Below, one piece after another: positions 57,559 to 64,000 of a stretch of DNA of 64,000 nt (within the stretch, counting starts at the first letter, position 1; each line of letters begins with the position of its first letter). A model generated the notes under the pieces. That model searched no databases, had not been told where the DNA came from, and saw only the letters and a program-made list of their open reading frames with translations. The translations under genes were made by a program, and so were the position numbers. This DNA comes from Silene conica (Eukaryota; Streptophyta; Magnoliopsida; Caryophyllales; Caryophyllaceae): NCBI GenBank assembly GCA_029255685.2, contig CM055320.2, positions 46,163,910 through 46,227,909 of the forward strand, read 5' to 3'.

Positions 57559-59400
57559 ATGGAAACTGAACAAACAACAGAAATTCAATTGGTTACAGAC
57601 GACCAGACAGAGCCCACGGAGGATACAGAGATTGCACCGACAGAAGTTGTCATGGGCCGTGGGGCTCGTGAGAGGTTTGATCCGTATTGGAAGAAAGATT
57701 ATGTTTGCAAATCCACTCGAGTCATCGACCCATCTGCTATCGCTCACTCAGTTCGATCAACATCCGTGAAGCAAGGTACTCGTTATCCAATGTCGAATTA
57801 TGTTACCACAAATTGTTTTTCTGAAAAACACAGGTGTTATTTGGCGAAGATAGATTCAGTAAAAGAACCCCGCCATTATCAGGAGGTTGCATTGTCTCAT
57901 GAATGTAGGGAGGCCATGAAGAAAGAATTTGAAGCCCTTGAGTCAAATGGAACGTGGCAGATAGTAGACCTCCCAAAAGGCAAAAGACCCATTGGGTGTC
58001 GATGGGTTTACAAGGTTAAATATAAGGCGGATGGAACAATTGAGAGGTACAAAGCGAGATTAGTTGCACAAGGCTACACACAGGTCGAAGGCATAGATTA
58101 TCATGAGACTTTCGCTCCGGTTGCTAAAATGACAAGTGTACGTTGTTTGCTCGCTGTGGCAGTTTCAAAGGGATGGCTAATCACCCAATTAGACGTTAAC
58201 AATGCCTTTTTACATGGGGAATTGGACGAAGAAGTTTATATGAAAATTCCACTCGGTTTCAGCAAAGAAGGGTCGACTAAGGTGTGCAAATTGATGAAAT
58301 CGTTATATGGGTTAAAACAAGCTTCTCGAAATTGGTTTGCCAAATTGTCTGAATCCTTGACGAGGTATGGTTTTATTCAGTCTATGGCCGATTACTCATT
58401 ATTTACCTATAACAAGAATGGTGTTTTTCTTGGAATTTTGGTCTATGTTGACGATATGATAATAGTGAGCAATAATGAGGAAGCTAGCACTCGTCTCAAG
58501 ACTTTCTTGGATAAGAGTTTTGGTATCAAAGATTTAGGAAAGCTCAAATATTTTTTGGGCATTGAAGTGGCCACCGGAATGAAAGGGTTATTTCTTAGTC
58601 AGAGAAAGTATGCCTTGGAGATTATAAATGAAGCGGGAATGGAAGGAGCGAAGCCCGTTGAAACACCTATCCAGCCGAATCACTCTCTAGCCTTGGCCGA
58701 AGGCTACCTTTTGAAAAACCCTATGAAGTATCGTCGTTTAGTAGGTCGCCTAATTTATTTAACCATCACTAGGCCGGATTTAGTATATGCGGTACATGTT
58801 TTGTCACAGTTTGTTCATGCACCGAGGAAGGAGCATCTAGATGTTGTTTTTCGAGTCATTCGCTATATTAAGGGAAGCCCCGGAAAAGGAATCGTGATCG
58901 ATAAAAATTGTGATTTGAAGTTACGTGGTTATTCAGACTCGGACTATGCAGCATGTCCTCTTTCACGAAGGTCAATAACCGGGTATTTTGTATCACTGGG
59001 ACAGTCGCCCATTTCTTGGAGAGCTCGTAAACAAACAACCATTGCGAAATCAACGGCAGAAGCTGAATATAGAGCTTTGGCAGGGGTGACTAGTGAAGTA
59101 ATATGGGTTAAGTCCTTTCTTGCATCCCTTGGTGTCAACCACACGACTCCCATCGAGCTATTTTGTGACAACAAGGCAGCTTTACATATTGCAAGAAATC
59201 CAGTTTTTCACGATCGAACAAAACACATTGAGATCGATTGCCATTTCATCCGTCATCACCTAGTGAACAAGACCATTGCTACATCACATGTTAAAAGTAA
59301 GGAGCAAGTCGCGGATATCTTTACAAAGGCACTTGGAGGTGAGCCTTTTCGCTATTTACGGTCCAAGTTGGGTATCGTTTTACCGAGTACTCCAACTTGA
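57559..59400 (+). pseudogene. Copia C reverse transcriptase and RNase H region
   Basis: RT (CRWVYKVKYKADGTIERYKA, QLDVNNAFLHGELDEEVYM, LYGLKQASRNWF, LVYVDDMIIVSNN) and RNase H (LRGYSDSDYAACPLSRRS, SKSTAEAEYRALA, CDNKAALHIARNP), ending VADIFTKALGG before the polypurine tract GAGGGGGAG. Well preserved, as expected for a young insertion. Part of a broken element. Confidence 0.9.
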
Positions 59401-59407
59401 GGGGGAG

Positions 59408-59629
59408 TATTGAGCAGATATTTGAGAATTAGTAACGATATCAAAAATATTACGCGTATAATATCTAGCTCATTTATGTGAATAGTATTATTTATTACCT
59501 TGTTAGTAAGCATAAGATAAGGAAGTGAATCTTATCCAACTGTATAAAAGCTAAGCTAATGTATGTGTAAATTATCAATTGAAATCCAAGCTTTCTTCTC
59601 CATTCCTCTGTTTTGTCAATCGTTTTACA
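59408..59629 (+). repeat. 3' LTR of copia C
   Basis: 222 bp, same ends as the 5' LTR, directly after GAGGGGGAG. Followed by the duplication AAAAG. Confidence 0.94.
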
Positions 59630-59634
59630 AAAAG

Positions 59635-59832
59635 GGAATACAATAACAGTCTTAGACGAATACAATAACAGTCTTAGACAATTACAATAACAGTCTCAGA
59701 CGAATACAATAACAGTATTAGACGATTACAATAACAGTCTGAGACGGTTACAATAACTGTCTGATACGATTATAAAAAAGGGAATACAATAACAGTCTTA
59801 GACGAATACAATAACAGTCTTAGACAATTACA
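59635..59832 (-). repeat. TACAATAACAG word array (element E, after copia C)
   Basis: About ten copies of TACAATAACAGTCTTAGACG and variants, every 20 bp, resuming element E beyond copia C. Confidence 0.9.
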
Positions 59833-60494
59833 ATAATTTCGAAAATCAGGTAAAAAATCTGGAAAATACAATTAAGAAACCCTAAATTTAACTGGAAACA
59901 AAATGCAAAGTGACTAATTGAACTACACACCAGTTTTAAGTAAAACACAACTACATAAACGAAGATTTTTACAAAATTGACGAAAATCAAAGAAGTAAGA
60001 TAAAAAAAACCCTAAAATTATGCTAAAACGAGAAAAAAAAGTACACAAAATACTCTAATTGAACTACATAATGAAAAACACTGCGCAAAATTGAAGAATA
60101 ACAACATAAAACACAACAAAAATCAACTTAAAAAAACCTACAAAAAGTGACGAAAATAGAAGAAAACGAAATGAATGTTTTACTGGAGAAACACGGCGCA
60201 AAATTACCTGAAGATGAACGGAATAACGACGAAAATGAGCAAAGAAATCGACGAAGAAAAGATGAGCAAGATGATGGAGGTTTTACTGGAGAAAATGGAG
60301 GTTTTATAGTAGAATTATGGAGGTTTACAGTAGAATTTCAGTTGGGGAGTTGAAAAGAGGGGAAAAAAGAAGTGAGGGGTGAAATTTTGGGTTTATATAT
60401 GAATTGTGAGATTTAATCTCAGCCACTAATCTGAACTAAAAATGGATGGTCCAGATTCAAAGGTGTAACTCACCAAATATGCCCCAACTCATAT
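59833..60494. other. Right arm of element E
   Basis: A-rich sequence with a GAAGATGA/GGAGGTTTTA-rich stretch (60150-60350) holding a 68-aa charged ORF (60147-60353) that looks like low-complexity DNA, not a gene. The end shows GTGTAACTCACCAAATATGCC, the complement of the left-end plan, then TGATCA and the TA tract. Confidence 0.55.
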
Positions 60495-60985
<491 letters not shown>

Positions 60986-61005
60986 CATATATATATATAT
61001 ATATA
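60986..61005. repeat. (TA)n at left end of element F
   Basis: Short TA tract directly before GGGTCGGGATCCGGTGAG. Confidence 0.9.
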
Positions 61006-61558
61006 GGGTCGGGATCCGGTGAGAACACCCTTATAATGAGAACCATGAGAACCCTCACTAAATCTCCATCATATCTCGCTTTGAAAGTTTCGATGGATCA
61101 TTTACTATTAGTTTAACTTATTTAAATACACAATTTAGTATCATTAAACAATTTTTTTTGATTTTATTAACAAAATATATACTTAGTGTCCCAAAATACA
61201 ATTAGGCATACTAAAACGGCTATAATGCACGAAAACGACCACTACATGCATGAAAGTTTTTACATGCATGAAAATGATTACTATGTGCATGAAATAATAG
61301 GCTCTACGTGCATTAAAACAAGTTCTAGGTGCATGAAAAATGATAGACACGCAAAAATCGGTAGTAAGTGCATAAAAATTAATAAAACGTATCTCACCTT
61401 GATTTCCGTCACTAGTATATATTTTCTAGACCAAGAAATATGTTCTCTAGCCATAAAATTCCATGTCGAATCCAAATAAGTCGATAATATTTTTTTAAAA
61501 AGTCCGTAAGGTAGAGTTCTCATGGATCTAATTATATTGGTGGTTCTCATAGGATCTC

Positions 61559-61560
<2 letters not shown>
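61006..61560. mobile_element. Element F: short TA-flanked element
   Basis: 555 bp between TA tracts. The left end GGGATCCGGTGAGAACACC and the complement of the right end (GAGATCCTATGAGAACCACC) are about 45-bp inverted repeats at roughly 75% match, each with repeated ATGAGAACC. The middle (61200-61380) carries about eight copies of a GTGCATGAAA word. It is non-coding; the ORFs on both strands are repeat artefacts. Likely a short relative of element G. Confidence 0.75.

Positions 61561-61611
<51 letters not shown>
61561..61611. repeat. (TA)n between elements F and G
   Basis: About 50 bp of TA dinucleotides. Confidence 0.97.
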
Positions 61612-61613
<2 letters not shown>

Positions 61614-61956
61614 TTTGGGATCCTATGAGAACCATCAAGATAATGAGAACCATGAGAACCACTCATAACCCTTAGATTAAACTGAAATTTGATGGTGATA
61701 TGGACATTGATTAAACATTATTCTAATTTTGTCAAAAATGGCTAACCCCCAAACCTCCGTCCTCAAACTCTTTTATTTTTCCAAATTTACTTTCTGTCTC
61801 ATATTTTTGTTTCTCTCTCTTCGACTATCAACTCTTTCAACGCATTCTAGCTCCTGTTTTCTCCACGTTTGATCATCACACACATTCCGATCAAACTCCT
61901 CGACGATCAAAGTCTTCGTCGCTTCTTCCAGCAGTGGATCCTGGTACTTCGATGAG

Positions 61957-62418
61957 GTAAACTTTCAATATTGATGATTAATTTTTGCCGAAATTAAGGT
62001 TTATATTTTTTCACTTCGTAATTTTTTTAATTGTCGATTAAATTAGTTAAATTTAGGCCTTGATTAATGTCTTACATCAGTAATAATGAATTATGTTTGT
62101 GAAATTAGGGTTTTTGTGAATTAGATTGGCGAAACTCCGGAATTAGGGTTGCGAAAGTTGAAAAATTAGGTAAATTGGTTCAAATCATGAAATTAAAGAC
62201 TGATTTTTTTTTTAATGTTTCCCTAATTTGGCTACTTCATTGTTTTTATATGGAAATCTTAGTTTCGTAGTCTTATTGGTCAACATATGTGGAATTTAAG
62301 TTTCAGTCCCAATTAACCAATAATAAAACCTACGAAAATGCTTCATTTTGGTTCGTCAATCATTTAAATTGTCATCAAGCTTTGATTATTTATAAAATGT
62401 TCTTTATGAAATTTGCAG
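61957..62418 (+). other. Intron-like segment of element G
   Basis: Donor GATGAG|GTAAAC and acceptor AAATTTGCAG|GT bracket 462 AT-rich bp after a leader that contains GATCAAAGTCTTCGTCGC. It parallels 52186-52489 in element E. Splicing is inferred. Confidence 0.45.
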
Positions 62419-63289
62419 GTAGTAGGCAAAGTAGTGAATCCAACTAAAATCACCTACCATCGTTTATATTTGTCAGTATTTTGTCAAACTATTGTATCAA
62501 TTCAATGCTTGTGGTGGGAAAATTTAAGTCAGTCCAATTTCAATCTCAAGAGTCTTCCCTATTAAAGGCTCTCATTTGAAGACATGTGCATTCTTACTCT
62601 TTCAATGTTAATAATTATATTTATTTTGATGATATTATTACACTATAGTAGTAGCATTTGCTTCAGATTGCTATTGAATTATTCATTCCATAAACTCTAC
62701 TTCGCCTTTTCAAATTAGTTTATCATTTTATCACTGTTAACATTATAAGCAATTAAGTTTGTGTAATTTAGAATTTTTTGTTTTGCTTGTTGATGCTTTT
62801 TTTACAAGTAGTTACAATCATTTGAAATCTTCACGTAGTTCGCTAGAATTGGTGGACGACCTTAGTTTTACTTATTGATGCTTTCTTTGATTAGCCATCA
62901 TATATCTTACAAGTCGATGACATATTTTTAGTTGATTAGAAGGAATGCTGTTGTGCTGCAATCCAACGGAATGGTGAGTTAGGTATAATAATGTATTCTA
63001 GTGAGAAAAAGTTACTTCGTTTTAGTGGGATAATGTAGCGCATTCACCCCATTTGGCAGGATCCTTTGAAATGTAGGGGCATGTTGTTGTAGAGAAGAAA
63101 GCTGTAAAATAAGAGGATCTTAATCTGATACGGTCAATTTGATGTGTATCATAATTCCCTAGCCATAGATGACTAACATATATTATGGCAGCAATGTGCA
63201 AAGTAAAAGTATGAATATCTGCATAGTTTTTTGTCTTTTTTTGTCTTTGATCCCTTCCCAAAAATAATGACAAGGGTTTAGGGTACAAT

Positions 63290-63900
63290 AGTCTTATCTG
63301 TGCATGAAATAGTCTTGTAGATGCATGAAAAAGCAATATATGTGCATTAAACAACCACGTACATGCATGGAAAAAAAGCTTCTACGTGCATACAATAAGC
63401 TTCTATGTGCATATGGCACGAGCTATTATATGTCGTGTTAGCATTTCAATCAATGCACGAGCTCAGTGTTTGTTAGTCAGATGGTTATAATTAGTTTTTG
63501 GTATTTGCCATTGTTTGATAGGTTCAAGAGCATAATCATCCGCACATTTCTTTTTCTACAAATTGGGAATACGTTCTCCTGGTGGTCGTTTGAAGCCTGG
63601 TGAAAATGGTACATGCTTACCATTATTTCTGGTATAAAACTCCTTATCACAATACAATCTCTTTTGATTATTTATATGCATAAAATAAGGTTTTATGTGC
63701 ATTAAATATTGTTGTATGGGGCATAAAATAAGTGTTAGATGGGCATGAAATAAGTGTCTATTTGTATGAAATAAAATTATATGTGCATTAAATAAGTTTT
63801 ATGTGCATGAAATAAGTGTTAAATGGGTATGAAATAAAATTACATGTGCATGAAATAAGTTTCTATGTGCATGAAATCAGGTTTTATGTGCAATAAAAAA
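63290..63900 (+). repeat. GTGCATGAAATAAG word arrays in element G
   Basis: Two clusters (63290-63430 and 63660-63900) of TATGTGCATGAAATAAG and variants with about 18-25 bp spacing, the same word as in element F. Confidence 0.88.
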
Positions 63901-64000
63901 TTCTTCAGTTGCATCAGTTGGTTACGTTATGATATTAATTATTGTTGGTTAATGACGCTAATTTTTTTTGATGTAAGTAGTATATATCAAAAACCAATGT

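Larger units (their letters stand above)
55530..59629 (+). mobile_element. Ty1/copia element C, young, short LTRs
   Basis: Two 222-bp LTRs (55530-55751 and 59408-59629), differing at two positions by eye, and a target duplication AAAAG (55525-55529 and 59630-59634). The LTRs run TATTGAGC to TTTTACA, a TA..CA type of end instead of TG..CA. The pol order is protease, integrase, RT, RNase H, close in style to the Ale group. It is broken, with about two interruptions, one being a nested LINE tail. Age is probably under a million years. It sits in the word arrays of element E. Confidence 0.94.
51849..60494 (+). mobile_element. Element E: TA-flanked, word-array element of unknown class
   Basis: Bounded on both sides by TA microsatellites. 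The left end GGGTTCCGGTGAGTTTG and the complement of the right end (ATGAGTTGGGGCATATTTGG) share the plan GTGAGTT...CATATT..GTGAGTTAC, so the ends are degenerate inverted repeats with an internal direct repeat. Inside are a CT-rich leader, an intron-like segment, and long arrays of a TACAATAACTG word in opposite orientations. Copia C is inserted at 55530. Without copia C it is about 4.5 kb. No transposase ORF was found. Candidate classes: Helitron2-like, MULE or micron-type element; unresolved. Confidence 0.65.
61612..64000 (+). mobile_element. Element G: TA-flanked element, continues off window
   Basis: The left end GGGATCCTATGAGAACCATC, with repeated ATGAGAACC, matches the ends of element F. 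Then come a CT-rich leader (61780-61956), an intron-like segment and arrays of GTGCATGAAATAAG words at 63290-63430 and 63660-63900. The order is the same as in element E with a different word. No protein-coding ORF is recognisable before the window ends. Confidence 0.65.

Noticed and set aside
60147-60353. 68-aa charged ORF in element E
   Set aside because: Low-complexity GAA/GAT-rich DNA with no known motif and no conservation evidence.
51849-60494. Classic Helitron for element E
   Set aside because: No TC start, CTRR end or terminal hairpin at the TA-bounded ends; a Helitron2-like origin remains possible.
61186-61550. ORFs of 97 and 89 aa on opposite strands, rich in Met/His
   Set aside because: They translate the GTGCATGAAA word array in element F.

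Overview
The window is nuclear DNA of a flowering plant, probably a eudicot. It is made almost entirely of transposable elements nested in one another, plus a young endogenous pararetrovirus. I found no convincing host gene, tRNA, rRNA or CRISPR array. The species cannot be told from the sequence. All calls were made by reading sequence and translations by eye, without database searches.

Layout. (1) 1-12331, minus strand: head-to-tail endogenous pararetrovirus (Caulimoviridae). One complete 7,647-bp genome unit carries a movement-protein ORF, a capsid-protease-RT-RNase H ORF, a third ORF with an RGG-like N-terminus, a caulimovirid-style promoter and an initiator-Met tRNA primer site. A second, nearly identical partial copy follows. 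The virus ends exactly at a (TA)n tract. (2) 12332-25540, plus strand: Ty3/gypsy chromovirus of Tekay type with ~2.28-kb LTRs. The viral array sits in the TA tract of its 5' LTR, and a 3,254-bp hAT transposon (18330-21583) sits in its pol. (3) 25541-29457: 3' half of a Ty1/copia element (A) into which the Tekay element jumped. (4) 29458 to about 34870: 3' end of a related copia (B). Its LTR holds a 3,050-bp non-autonomous Helitron (31489-34538), which itself holds a Stowaway MITE.

(5) About 34870-48566: internal part of a decayed minus-strand Tekay-like element (D). It is interrupted by an 8-kb mariner-like element (35159-43197), which contains its own transposase gene, a gene-like segment and a LINE with an intact ORF2. 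It is also interrupted by a 3,644-bp solo LTR (43597-47240) and a 25-bp LINE tail with a 14-bp target duplication. (6) 48567 to about 51788: LTR of element D, with a non-autonomous MULE inserted (50626-51730). (7) 51849-64000: a chain of elements separated by TA microsatellites. Element E (51849-60494) is full of a TACAATAACTG word in opposite orientations and hosts a young copia (C, 55530-59629). A foldback MITE, element F and the start of element G follow. E, F and G share a GGGWTCCGGTGAG- or GGGATCC-type end lying against a TA tract. E and G also share a CT-rich leader and an intron-like segment. They look like one poorly described class of element.

Order of events. Nesting gives relative ages: copia A is older than Tekay, which is older than both the virus and the hAT; copia B is older than the Helitron; element D is older than the mariner, which is older than the LINE; E is older than copia C, which is older than a LINE tail. 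The Tekay LTRs differ by roughly 2% by eye, so the virus in its LTR is geologically recent. The most unusual signals are the E/F/G family, covarying flanks in a CRISPR-like tandem repeat inside the solo LTR, and the near-identical viral tandem.
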